Shown: positions 25,531 to 34,225 of the stretch, piece after piece
How positions within the stretch are numbered: the first letter of the stretch is position 1
Layout of the letters: each line of letters begins with the position of its first letter
Source of the DNA: Streptomyces bicolor
GTDB taxonomy: Bacteria > Actinomycetota > Actinomycetes > Streptomycetales > Streptomycetaceae
DNA: 64,000 nucleotides
Assembly (NCBI RefSeq): GCF_000719285.1
Contig: NZ_JOFS01000035.1
Span: forward strand, 41,734 to 105,733
Direction of reading: 5' to 3'
Position numbers and translations under genes: made by a program
Notes under the pieces: generated by a model
What the model was told of the DNA's origin: nothing
What the model saw: only the letters and a program-made list of their open reading frames with translations
Databases searched by the model: none

Positions 25531-26430
25531 GTGCCGGAGCAGCAGGCGGCAGAACACCAGACCAACCCGGTGGAGGAGGTCGAGGCCTTCCTCCGGCGAC
25601 GCCGTGAGCAGATCGCCCAGCGCTGGGCCGACGCGACGCTGTTTCGCACCGTGTTCACCGTGTCCCGGGACGAGGCGGTGGAAGCCGGACGGACAGTGGT
25701 GGAGGCGTTGGCCGCGGTGGCCGCCTCAGGGCGGGTGGAGGATGCGGAGGCGGACGGGTTCGCGGTCGTGCGCGAGCAGTTGGCGCGTACGGCGCATTCC
25801 CGGGCCCGTGCCGGCGCCACCCTCGCGCAGATCTCGGCCGAGATGGACGCGTTGCGACCGCTCGTCACCGACCTCCTGCTCGACGAGCTCTCCGAAGCGC
25901 CCGCCGAGCACTTGAGGGAGTGCACGACGGCGCTGACCGTGCTCATGGGCACACTGCGCCTGGTCATGCTGGAGACGACGACGATCGCCGGGCAGGAACT
26001 CATCAACCGTCAGCGGCTCGAACTCCTGGAGATCGCCACCCCCGTGATCAAGCTGTGGGAAGGCATCGTCGCCGTCCCGCTGATCGGCACTCTGGACAGC
26101 GCCCGCAGCCAGGTGGTCATGGAGACGCTCCTGGACGCCGTCGTCGAACAGCACGCCCGCATCGCGATCCTGGACATCACCGGAGTGCCGACCGTCGACT
26201 CCCTGGTGGCGCAGCACTTGATGAAGACCGTGGCGGCCGCGCGACTGATGGGAGCGGAGTGCATAGTGTCCGGGATCCGGCCCGCCATCGCTCAGACCAT
26301 CGTCCACCTCGGCATCGACCTGAGCTCGGTGCTCACCCGCGCCAGCCTCGCCGACGCCCTGGCCTACGCACTGCAGCAGCAGGGAGCGCACATCGTGCCG
26401 AACCCCGCCTCGACCGTGGAGGCCCGGTGA
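25531..26430 (+). CDS. rsbR: RsbR-like stressosome protein
   Basis: The product has 299 residues. GTG 25531 is preceded by GAGGAGGGAAG. The N-terminal half is helical with a non-heme-globin-like/RsbR N fold (EEVEAFLRRRREQIAQRWAD, ARAGATLAQISAEMDALRPL). The C-terminal STAS domain (about 165-285) carries TPVIKLWEGIVAVPLIGTLD and LDITGVPTVDSLVAQHLMKT, the RsbR signature with phospho-acceptor threonines. In Bacillus, RsbR and RsbS form the stressosome shell that holds RsbT until stress. It starts a five-gene operon in the canonical order rsbR-rsbS-rsbT followed by two phosphatases. Confidence 0.88.
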   Translation: MPEQQAAEHQTNPVEEVEAFLRRRREQIAQRWADATLFRTVFTVSRDEAVEAGRTVVEALAAVAASGRVEDAEADGFAVVREQLARTAHSRARAGATLAQISAEMDALRPLVTDLLLDELSEAPAEHLRECTTALTVLMGTLRLVMLETTTIAGQELINRQRLELLEIATPVIKLWEGIVAVPLIGTLDSARSQVVMETLLDAVVEQHARIAILDITGVPTVDSLVAQHLMKTVAAARLMGAECIVSGIRPAIAQTIVHLGIDLSSVLTRASLADALAYALQQQGAHIVPNPASTVEAR

Positions 26431-26849
26431 CCGGCGCCGCCACCTTCCCGCACGAAGGACACGTGCCGGTCCTCAGGCTCGGTGGGGTGCTCCTGGTCAC
26501 CCTCCAGGGCGACCTGTACGACAGCACTGCGGAACAGCTCCAGCAGGACATCGGCGCGACCGTCGCCGACAGCGCGATCAACGGTGTCGTCATCGACCTC
26601 TCCGGTGTCGAGGTCGTCGACTCCTTCATGGGGCGTGTGCTCAGTGACGTCGCGGCCATGACCCGGCTGCTGGCCGCTCAGACCGTGGTGGCGGGGATGC
26701 GCCCGGCGGTGGCCATCACCCTGGTGGAACTCGGACTGACCCTGCCGGGGTTGCGCACGGCTCTGAACACCGAGGAGGCCCTGCGCCTGCTCGGGGCCGA
26801 GGTGTCGGCCCTGCCCCGGGCCGGGCGGGCCCACCGGGAGAGCCCGTGA
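26427..26849 (+). CDS. rsbS: RsbS-like stressosome STAS protein
   Basis: GTG 26427 overlaps the rsbR stop (GTGA). The product has 140 residues, slightly longer than Bacillus RsbS because of a C-terminal tail. The motif VIDLSGVEVVDSFMGRVLSD, containing the serine phosphorylated by RsbT, is nearly the textbook RsbS sequence, and TVVAGMRPAVAITLVELG follows. It is the scaffold subunit and phosphorylation target of the stressosome. Confidence 0.88.
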   Translation: MTGAATFPHEGHVPVLRLGGVLLVTLQGDLYDSTAEQLQQDIGATVADSAINGVVIDLSGVEVVDSFMGRVLSDVAAMTRLLAAQTVVAGMRPAVAITLVELGLTLPGLRTALNTEEALRLLGAEVSALPRAGRAHRESP

Positions 26850-27292
26850 CCCACAGCACCGGCAGTGTCTCCGCCTGCCTGCCCATCCACTCGGACCTCG
26901 ATCTGGTGCGAGTACGGCAGCACGTGCGGCAGATGACCGCCCAACTCGGCTTCCGCCTGGTAGAGCAGACGAAACTCGTCACCGCCGCCAGCGAGCTGGC
27001 GCGCAACGCCCTCATCCACGGCGGCGGAGGCCAGATGGAATGCACGCCGGTGAGCAGCAGCGGCGGGGTCCAGGGGCTGCGGCTCGTCTTCAGCGACCAG
27101 GGCCCCGGCATCGCCGACCTGGACCAGGCCCTGTCCGACGGCTACACCTCCGGCGAGGGGCTGGGGATGGGCCTGGGCGGCGCCCGGCGCCTGGTGCACG
27201 AATTCTCCATCGACAGCCGCCGCGGCGTCGGCACCACCGTTACGGTGACGTCATGGACCTCCCGACCGCCCCGTCCTCGTGAGGCGCCCTGA
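26846..27292 (+). CDS. rsbT: RsbT-like serine/threonine kinase
   Basis: GTG 26846 overlaps the rsbS stop by 4 nt. The product has 148 residues. GHKL motifs are the N-box ASELARNALIHGGGG, G1 LVFSDQGPGIADLDQAL and G2 SGEGLGMGLGGARRLVHEF. RsbT phosphorylates RsbS/RsbR under stress, is released and then activates an RsbU-type phosphatase; such a phosphatase is encoded two genes downstream. Confidence 0.88.
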   Translation: MTHSTGSVSACLPIHSDLDLVRVRQHVRQMTAQLGFRLVEQTKLVTAASELARNALIHGGGGQMECTPVSSSGGVQGLRLVFSDQGPGIADLDQALSDGYTSGEGLGMGLGGARRLVHEFSIDSRRGVGTTVTVTSWTSRPPRPREAP

Positions 27293-28362
27293 TGCCACGC
27301 GTGTGGGAGGTGCCGGTGCACGACTCGACCCGCGTACGCGACGTCCGCGTGGCGGCCGGGGCCGCGTCCCGCCATGCCGGGCTGGCCGAGGACAGGGTCG
27401 CCGCCGCCGAGCTCGTGGCCACGGAACTCGCCACCAATCTGCTGAGGCACGCCGGTGGCGGGCAGATACTCCTCGACCTCGTGGGGCCGGTGGTTCCGGC
27501 CTACGGCGACGAGAGGATCGCAGTGGTGCAGATCATGGCCGTCGACCACGGACCGGGCATGCCCGACACGGCCGCGGCGCTGCGCGACGGCTACTCCACC
27601 TCGGCATCCCTTGGTGCTGGCCTCGGCACGTGCCTGCGTACGGCCGACGACTTCGCCCTGCACAGCACACCGGGGCGGGGCACGGTCGCCATGGCCAGGA
27701 TCGCTCCCGGCCCGAACCGCGACGCCGCGGGCCCGCACCCCGCCCCTGTCCCGGTACGGGCCGGCGGCGTCAACATCCCCTTCGTGGGCGCGGAGTTCTC
27801 CGGCGACGCCTGGGCGTGCGTCCGGACGGGCGACCGCGTGACGCTGATGCTTGCCGACGGCCTGGGCCACGGCCCTCAGGCAGCCCGTGCCTCCTCCGCC
27901 GCGGTGGAGGCACTGCGCAGCGCGCCCCACCTGTCACCGGCGGACCTGCTGCGGCGGCTGCACGGTGCGCTGCGCGACACCAGGGGCGCGGCCGTGGCCG
28001 TGGCGCAACTCGACGTCGCCGCAGGACAGCTGTATTTCGCCGGAGTGGGCAACGTGGGGGCGCGGCTGCGTCGTGGTGAGCGCTGGCAGGGGCTGGTCTC
28101 GCGTCCCGGCATCGTCGGTGCCCACCTCCCGGCGAGGCTGCCGCAGTACCAGGAGCTCTGGATGGACAACTGCCTCCTGGTCCTGCACAGCGACGGCCTG
28201 CCGAGCCGCTGGAGTCCCGGCCCGGCCGCCCACGCCCCGGCCTCCCTCGACCCCGCCGTGATCGCCGCGTCGATCGTGCGGGATGCCAGCAGCCCCGCTC
28301 TGCCGGTGCGCGACGACACGGCCGTTGTCGTGCTGAGTCCCTTCCCCTCGGACGGCTCGTGA
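27292..28362 (+). CDS. HATPase-PP2C (RsbT-like plus RsbX-like) fusion protein
   Basis: The product has 356 residues. ATG 27292 overlaps the rsbT stop by one base (TGATG). Residues 1-145 form a GHKL kinase fold (LVATELATNLLRHAGGGQI, VDHGPGMPDTAAALRDGY, SLGAGLGTCLRTADDFALHS). Residues about 155-350 form a PP2C/SpoIIE phosphatase of RsbX type (LMLADGLGHGPQAARASSA, LYFAGVGNVGARL, VLHSDGLPSRW, RDDTAVVVLSPF) with metal-binding aspartates. RsbX resets the stressosome by dephosphorylating RsbS/RsbR. Joining kinase and phosphatase in one chain suggests a self-resetting switch; similar fusions are known in actinobacteria. Confidence 0.82.
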   Translation: MPRVWEVPVHDSTRVRDVRVAAGAASRHAGLAEDRVAAAELVATELATNLLRHAGGGQILLDLVGPVVPAYGDERIAVVQIMAVDHGPGMPDTAAALRDGYSTSASLGAGLGTCLRTADDFALHSTPGRGTVAMARIAPGPNRDAAGPHPAPVPVRAGGVNIPFVGAEFSGDAWACVRTGDRVTLMLADGLGHGPQAARASSAAVEALRSAPHLSPADLLRRLHGALRDTRGAAVAVAQLDVAAGQLYFAGVGNVGARLRRGERWQGLVSRPGIVGAHLPARLPQYQELWMDNCLLVLHSDGLPSRWSPGPAAHAPASLDPAVIAASIVRDASSPALPVRDDTAVVVLSPFPSDGS

Positions 28363-30104
28363 TGATCCGCACCTGGTACGTACGCACCATCACCGACGCC
28401 GCGCAGGCCCGCATCGCCACCGCGCGGCTGGCCGCCGCGTGCGGAGTGGTTCCCGTCGAGCGGACGCGGCTGGTGGCCGCGCTCACCGCACAACTGCGGC
28501 AGTGCCTCACCAAAGGGGGTGACTGGCAGGTGGGCGTGGACGTGGCTGTGCCGCCCGGTGGGGGCGCCTTCCGCGTCGAGGTGGCGCCGGCAAGGCGTCG
28601 CCCGGAGGACCGGCAGCCTCCGTGGCGGGCGTCGGTTCCCTGCGCCGAGGACGTGGACGTCTCCGGCGCCGAGCCGGCGGCCGACGACCCGGCGACCCTG
28701 GCCGAGGCCCTGTTCGGCGCCGACGAGGACGCGGCCCTGCTGCTGGAGCGGCTCGACGAGCAGGAGGCACTGGTCGCGTTCCACCGCGAGGAACTCCACC
28801 AGACCAACCAGGGCGTCCTGGCGCTCCACGCCGAACTGGACGCCGCCGGCCGGGCCCAGCGGGAACTCTTCGCCGCTGAGCAGAAGGCCCGCAAGGAGGC
28901 GGAGAACGCCCGCGGCCGGCTCACCTTCCTGGCCGACGCCAGCGCCGCCCTGACGGCCTCCTTGAACCACGAGGCCATCGTTGGGCTGCTCCCCGCACTG
29001 CTGGTGCCGCGGTACGCGCGCTCCGTCGACGTCTGGCTGTTCGACGGTGTGGACGACGAGCTGGGCGGCGGCCCGCATCCGGCCGCCGCCGTCCTCGCGG
29101 CCCGCCGCGGCCGCCCGCAGTACGCCGCCGATCACCCGGGCGGGCTGCCCGGCGTCGACGACCAGCCGCCCTCGGCCCTCGACCCCGGCCGGCCCCTGCT
29201 GTGCATCCCCCTGCTCACCCGGCGGGCATCGCAGGGCGTCCTCACGCTGTCGCCGCCCGGCGAACGCTGGGACCCGGACGACGCCGTCATGCTGATCGAG
29301 CTGACTCGACGGGCCAGCATCGCTTTGGAGAACGCCAGACGTTTCGAGCACAACCGGGACATCGCCGAGACTCTGCAACGCGCTCTGCTCACCGAACTGC
29401 CCACCACGCCCGGCCTGAGCCTGGCCGCACGCTACCTGCCCGCCACCCGCGGCCTGAACATCGGCGGCGACTGGTACGACGCCTTCCGCCAGCCCGACGG
29501 CAGCCTGATCACCGTCATCGGAGACGTCACCGGACACGGACTGCACGCCGCGGTGATGATGAGTCAGCTGCGCACCGCCCTGCGCGCCTACGCCGTCGAC
29601 GGCAGCAGCCCCGGCCAACTCCTGACACGGCTGCATCAGTTCCTGCACCGCCTGCGCCTCGACCTCTACGCCACCGCGGCCATCGCACGCTTCCACCCCG
29701 ACGAACCCACACTCACCTGGGCCGCCGCCGGTCACCCGCCACCGGTGCTGCGTACCCCTGACGGCCAGGTGCGCACCCTCGACGCCAAGCCCGGTGCCAT
29801 GCTGGGCATCCCCTTGAAGCAGGAGATCCGCGACCACACCGTGCCGCTCCCGCCCGGATCGACGCTGGCGCTGTACACCGACGGTCTGGTGGAGCGCCGC
29901 TCCTGTGGGATAGACCCCGGCATCCGGCGCCTCACCGAGGTGTTGGGCGGCTTGGGCAGGACCGAACTCGAAGAGAACCTGGAGGCGTCGGCCGACCGGC
30001 TCCTGCACCCGCTGCTGCATGACTCCGAACACGAGGACGATGTTTGCCTGTTGCTGTGCCACGTGCACAGCAACGCGCGACGGCAGCGCGCGCCGCAGTC
30101 CTGA
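28359..30104 (+). CDS. RsbU-like SpoIIE phosphatase with coiled coil and GAF domain
   Basis: The product has 581 residues; the start at 28359 (GTG, or ATG 28362) overlaps the previous stop. Residues 1-80 are a divergent GHKL-like region. Residues 125-190 are a coiled coil (LDEQEALVAFHREELHQTNQ, ELFAAEQKARKEAENARGR). A GAF-like sensor domain (about 190-325) is followed by a SpoIIE/PP2C phosphatase (LNIGGDWYDAFRQPDGSLIT, VIGDVTGHGLHAAVMMSQL, TWAAAGHPPPVLRT, LALYTDGLVERR). This is the output phosphatase type that dephosphorylates STAS antagonists such as the one at 24264. It is the last gene of the rsb operon. Confidence 0.85.
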   Translation: MMIRTWYVRTITDAAQARIATARLAAACGVVPVERTRLVAALTAQLRQCLTKGGDWQVGVDVAVPPGGGAFRVEVAPARRRPEDRQPPWRASVPCAEDVDVSGAEPAADDPATLAEALFGADEDAALLLERLDEQEALVAFHREELHQTNQGVLALHAELDAAGRAQRELFAAEQKARKEAENARGRLTFLADASAALTASLNHEAIVGLLPALLVPRYARSVDVWLFDGVDDELGGGPHPAAAVLAARRGRPQYAADHPGGLPGVDDQPPSALDPGRPLLCIPLLTRRASQGVLTLSPPGERWDPDDAVMLIELTRRASIALENARRFEHNRDIAETLQRALLTELPTTPGLSLAARYLPATRGLNIGGDWYDAFRQPDGSLITVIGDVTGHGLHAAVMMSQLRTALRAYAVDGSSPGQLLTRLHQFLHRLRLDLYATAAIARFHPDEPTLTWAAAGHPPPVLRTPDGQVRTLDAKPGAMLGIPLKQEIRDHTVPLPPGSTLALYTDGLVERRSCGIDPGIRRLTEVLGGLGRTELEENLEASADRLLHPLLHDSEHEDDVCLLLCHVHSNARRQRAPQS

Positions 30105-30554
30105 GCGCCCAAATCCGGGAAACGGCCGCCGGCCAGCCCGAGCAGGTGCAGTGCTTCGTCCATGACGATCAAGCCCGCCTCACACAAGCCTTCACCCGCG
30201 ACTACCTCTACCCGGGATACGAAGACGTCGGCACCTGGACCACGGCCAACGCCGCCCAGCCGCCGGCGTCCGTAAGATCAGCACCTTCTTGGGAGCGCGA
30301 TGGTGTGCTGCCCCATCTGTGTGCCGCGCGCGAGCACATCCCGCATTCGCAGGCGCAGCAACCGCACCCCCGTACTCGTCCAACGCCATGGCCGCACCGT
30401 AACTCGAGCTGTCATGCGCCACGTTCACGCAACTCCCGAACCAGCAGGTCAGGACCTGGCGTGTGCTTGACGGCAACTCCTGATGTGGGAACCGAACGTG
30501 CTGGAATCTGGTCGCGCCACAAAGCAGCGCACGCCACCGTGAAAGAGAATTGAA
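30105..30554. other. 450-bp region after the rsb operon, no confident gene
   Basis: Only short degenerate frames are present, for example one reading LTQAFTRDYLYPGYEDVG near 30180. No terminator hairpin stands out. It is probably decayed DNA between the operon and the Tpg-like relic. Confidence 0.4.
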
Positions 30555-31005
30555 GTGCCAGAGCGCACCATGGAATTCGGGAAATACGGGGCCCGTGGCA
30601 TGAAAGGCCACGAGGCCGTCGCACGGCAGCTCGATGCGCTCGCCAACTTCGTCGCCACCCCGATCACTGCACGCCGCGGGTTGCTGGCCCGTCCGCACTA
30701 CCTCACCCGCACCGACCACGCCCGCCAGGCAGCCCGCGAGGGTCGGCCTCACCCTCACCGACCGCACGCTCAGGGCATGGCTGGACGGCAAGCGCAGCAC
30801 TTCGAGGAAGAATCTGCAGAACATCGAGACCGCCTTCGTGTCCTTCCGCACGTTCAACGTCCGTCACTGGGACCGGATCGTCGAGGCGTGGGCCAACGAA
30901 GACAACGCCGCCTTGGGCGACGCCTGGATCAGCGACGCAACCGTGGACCTCGGCTCCGAATGGGGCCAGTACGAGTGCGTCACCAACATCGGCTTCGCGG
31001 CCTGA
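30555..31005 (+). pseudogene. Second Tpg-like/HTH protein, frameshifted and internally deleted
   Basis: GTG 30555 begins MPERTMEFGKYGARGMKGHE and continues through LLARPHYLTRTDHARQAARE. Near 30740 the homology moves to another frame (LTLTDRTLRAWLDGKRSTS, RKNLQNIETAF). After about 30835 it jumps to the C-terminal end (VRHWDRIVEAWANED, WISDATVDLGSEWGQYECV). Segment order and several positions parallel the protein at 7516 (HTH with xLxxWL, then W..I...W, then an acidic end), and the usual middle of about 50 residues is missing. One indel plus one deletion make it inactive. A programmed frameshift is unlikely given the deletion. Confidence 0.5.
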
Positions 31006-31050
31006 TGCAGCAAGGGCGCCTTGCGGTCCGGTAAAGAGCCGCGTCGTGAG

Positions 31051-31080
31051 AGACGGGCCGCCCGCCGGAGCGGCCCGTCT
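31051..31080. terminator. 10-bp hairpin, terminator-like
   Basis: Perfect stem agacgggccg / cggcccgtct with a 10-nt loop, followed by tcttcc. One arm overlaps the IS remnant on the other strand, so it may be fortuitous. Confidence 0.4.
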
Positions 31081-31182
31081 TCTTCCGGTTGGAGGCCTGG
31101 TCAGCCGTCGCCGCGATGACCGACTCGATACCGCGGCGACGCGCATAGGTGCGCGGGAGGAGTACGTCTTGTCGCCGGCCAC
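31061..31182 (-). mobile_element. IS5-family DDE transposase fragment
   Basis: Two minus-strand frames together read AGDKTYSSRA, then RTYARRRGIESVIAATADQA and NRKKTGRSGG. These are adjacent blocks of the catalytic half of IS5/IS427-type transposases (GDKxYxS...RRGI...IP...R..GGRP). A frame change and loss of everything else make it inert. It abuts the broken Tpg-like gene. Confidence 0.65.
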
Positions 31183-31917
31183 GGCCCTGGGAGGTGCCGG
31201 GGTGAATCGAGCGTGCTCGTCTTCCCGTCATTTCGCATGGGGCGGTGAAGGACACGGGTCAACAGCCGTTCCTGATGCGGGTGCCGGCCTCCAGGGTCCA
31301 CCCCAGCGAGCGGTGGCCCGCCCGCGGCTGCGGCCGGTTCGGGCGCAGGTGGTGCGGCTGACTGACAGGGGCATGCGAACACGGCATTCCCGGGCGGGCA
31401 GTCCTGTGGCGGGGTCTGCACCCGGGCCGGGCCGGTCGCTGATCGTGGCCGCGGTGATTCTGGCCGCCGGCCCGGTCCGGGAACTGCAGGAGACTCAGCT
31501 GCGGGATTCCGGCCCCGACCACCGCAGGCAACCCTCGCTGCACGCTGCGGGTCAGCCGAACGGCCGACGCGGTGGTGATCCCCATAGCCGTCATCGCATG
31601 ATCCGGAAGTTCTGAGTGCCCGAGCGGCTCTGCCGGTGCCTGCCCTGGGAAGATCAGTCACAGCAGCCCGGCGGCGTCTGGCCGCCCTGACTCCCGGCGC
31701 TGCGAGACCGGCGCCGGCCGCTGCCGGGGTCCGGGTGCGGCGCCGGCAATGGCCGTACGATCGCTTGGACCTCCCCAGACGATGGGTTTTGCGTCTCGCG
31801 ATCGGTGACTGGCTGTGGCAGAGCAGCCTGTGGAAGGAAGGAGAGCCCAATGTCGAGCTCAGGGATGAACTTCATCGCGGTCCTCATCCGTCCTTCCGGT
31901 GCGATGAGCTTGAAGCC
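31183..31917. other. 735-bp stretch without a confident gene
   Basis: Open frames on both strands have arginine/proline-heavy, non-genic composition. No RNA gene or repeat was recognised. Confidence 0.4.
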
Positions 31918-32617
31918 ATGCTGATCTGCTCGATGAGTGTCTCGGTGGACGGCTTCATCACCAACCGCGAGGGTGGTTTCGGGTGGATGGCCCCCAGCGA
32001 GGAGTTGTTTCGTTTCCACGTCGAGCGCGCGCGTGAGCTCGGCTGCTATCTGTTGGGCCGCAGGCTTTACGAGATCATGCTGATGTCGGAGACGGACGCG
32101 TCCCTGTGCGACGACGAGCTCAGGGCCGAGTTCGCCGACGTCTGGTGCGCTCTGCCGAAAGTCGTCTTCAGCCGCACACTCGACAGCATTCAGGGCAACG
32201 CCCGGCTCGCCAGGCCGTTGGCGGCCGAAAAGGCCGCTGCGGTGCTCGCGGCGACCGACAAGGACGTCTGCATCGGCGGCGCCGGCCTGGCCGCGGCGGC
32301 GATTCGGGCTCGGCCTCGTCGACGAGCTGCGTACGTTCCGCTATCCGGTCGTCGTGGGCAGCGGCACGCCGTTCCTGCCGCCGGTCACCGAAGGCGGTCG
32401 GCTGGACCTGGTCGAGACCAGGACGTTCGGCTCACGCGTGATCTACGAGTGCTACAGGCGCGCCCCGCGACGAGTCCGCCGGACACAGCCGTCCGTCCCC
32501 GCGGTGTTGCCGGCCAGTCCAGCGACGACCTGGTGGCAGGCACGTTCAGGGCGGAGGCGGGTTCCGCGACGTGCGCGGCCGGCTCCCCCTCCAGTCCGAG
32601 CGCGGTCGGTGCGGTGA
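31918..32617 (+). pseudogene. RibD C-terminal / DHFR-like reductase, one frameshift
   Basis: From ATG 31918 the protein reads MLICSMSVSVDGFITNREGG, YLLGRRLYEIMLMSE and KDVCIGGAGLAAAAI, a typical RibD_C/dihydrofolate reductase-like NADPH-binding protein. At about 32305 the family sequence moves to the next frame (LGLVDELRTFRYPVVVGSG, TPFLPPVTEGGRLDLVET, VIYECYRR). The single-base lesion separates the two halves. The usual end (YECYRRA) is followed by about 50 non-family codons to the stop at 32617, so the original stop is also lost. A sequencing error would restore only the first defect. Confidence 0.7.
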
Positions 32618-32789
32618 GCTGCGAGCTGTCCCCGGCCCGGTGCCGACGTTTGGTCTCAACACCATCGATGAAGGCGTCCCGACGAGCCCCGATGAGCGAG
32701 AACGAACGCCTGGACGCACTCGGCCGACCGCTGACCGGCACCGACACACCCGTGCGACTGCGTGCCGCTTGCCGATAAGGGAGCCCCCT

Positions 32790-34049
32790 ATGTCCGATAT
32801 GTCAGACAGTGCCTCCGAGTCGCGTCCCGGCCCCGCTGAGGCAGTCCCCCTGGGCATCGGTACGCGCCGATGGCTCTTCCGCCCGCCGCGGCGGCACGGC
32901 GAGGTCGACACGGCTCGCAGCGTCAGCTTCCTGGAGCTCTTCTACGACCTCGTCTACGTCGTCCTGATCGGGCAGGCGGCCCACACCCTCGCGGAGGACC
33001 TGTCCTGGCGGGGCACGGCCACTTTCGCAGTGGTCTTCGGGCTGATCTGGATCGCCTGGATCAACGGCACACTCTTCTACGAACTGCACGGCCGCGAAGA
33101 CGGTCACACCCGTTCGCTGATCTTCGTGCAGATGCTGCTGCTGTCCCTCATGGCGGTCTACGTGGGCCATGCCGACGGCGACGACGGCCGCACCCTGGCC
33201 GCACTCTACGCACTGCTGCTGGCCCTGCTGAGCTACCAGTGGTACTCCGTGTACCGGCTGGACCTGCCGGAGCTGCGCAGGACGCCCCGACGCTATCTGA
33301 TCGTCATGGTCGCGGGCATCTTCCTGATCGCGGCTTCGGTAGCCCTTTCGGTCGACGCCCGCCTTGCCGTCTGGGCGGTGTTCGTCGTCGCGTGGTGCAG
33401 CGTGGAGTGCGTCGTTCTCATCTTCTGGCGTAGAAGGCCGAGTTACGACGTCGTGACCGACTCCATGGTCGAGCGCTTCGGGCTGTTCATCATTATCGTG
33501 CTCGGCGAGGTCGTCATCGGTGTCGTGAACGGCCTGGCTGACACCGAACGCAGTGCACTCGTCACGGCCACGGGACTGCTCGGGCTCGCCGTCGGCTTCG
33601 GCTTCTGGTGGAACTACGCCGACTTGGTGTCCCGACGGCTGCCCCGCGAGACCGGTCATTCCCTGGCGACGTGGATCTTCGTGCACCTGCCGCTGACCAT
33701 GGCGGTGGCGGCAGCCGGGGCGGGAATGGTCGGGCTGGTGGAGCACGCCGCCGACCACCGGACACCGGCGGCCGTGAGCTGGCTGATGGGTGGATCGGTA
33801 GCCGTCATGCTGATCACTACCGTGGTGCTTCTGCCCACTCTGGCGGACTACGACCGCTACCCCGCCTACAAGTCAGTGCAGGCCCTTCTCGTCATGGCAG
33901 CCGTCGTGGCCCTCCTCGCCGGCTGGTTCCGCCCAGCCCCCTGGCTCCTGGCTCTCATCCTGTTGCTCCTTCTCTTTGCGACCTGGGCTTTCGCGTTCGT
34001 TCGATGGCTGAGCCAAGGCTCTCTGATCAACGAGAGGTCAGCCGACTGA
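32790..34049 (+). CDS. ltrA: LtrA family (low temperature requirement) membrane protein
   Basis: The product has 419 residues. ATG 32790 follows AAGGGAG. The N-terminal signature VDTARSVSFLELFYDLVYVV is the hallmark of LtrA proteins. About ten to twelve transmembrane helices follow, with conserved VERFGLFIIIVLGEVVIGVV in the second half. LtrA is linked to cold growth in Listeria and is common in actinobacteria; its biochemical role is not settled. It stands alone between a broken reductase gene and the decarboxylase. Confidence 0.88.
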   Translation: MSDMSDSASESRPGPAEAVPLGIGTRRWLFRPPRRHGEVDTARSVSFLELFYDLVYVVLIGQAAHTLAEDLSWRGTATFAVVFGLIWIAWINGTLFYELHGREDGHTRSLIFVQMLLLSLMAVYVGHADGDDGRTLAALYALLLALLSYQWYSVYRLDLPELRRTPRRYLIVMVAGIFLIAASVALSVDARLAVWAVFVVAWCSVECVVLIFWRRRPSYDVVTDSMVERFGLFIIIVLGEVVIGVVNGLADTERSALVTATGLLGLAVGFGFWWNYADLVSRRLPRETGHSLATWIFVHLPLTMAVAAAGAGMVGLVEHAADHRTPAAVSWLMGGSVAVMLITTVVLLPTLADYDRYPAYKSVQALLVMAAVVALLAGWFRPAPWLLALILLLLLFATWAFAFVRWLSQGSLINERSAD

Positions 34050-34225
34050 CAAGCTCACTGGGGCCCAAGGGAGGAGACGTTACACAAGGCCCAAGTTGAC
34101 ACGTCAAGGAGCGGTCCGCTCTGTGCGCCGATGGGGTGGTTTGGCCGGCCATCGGCCGATCATGCGGGCGGAGTCCGCGAACACTGGTTGGGGGGTGGCG
34201 CGGGCCACCGGGGAAGGGGGGCGGC

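Noticed and set aside
27876..30068. 730-codon minus-strand frame opposite the phosphatase genes
   Set aside because: Antisense shadow of the SpoIIE/PP2C genes. It is Gln/Gly-rich with no motifs, while the plus-strand frames are fully explained.
30555..31005. Programmed frameshift in the Tpg-like relic
   Set aside because: Besides the frame change, about 50 internal residues are missing and an IS fragment abuts the gene, so decay explains it better.
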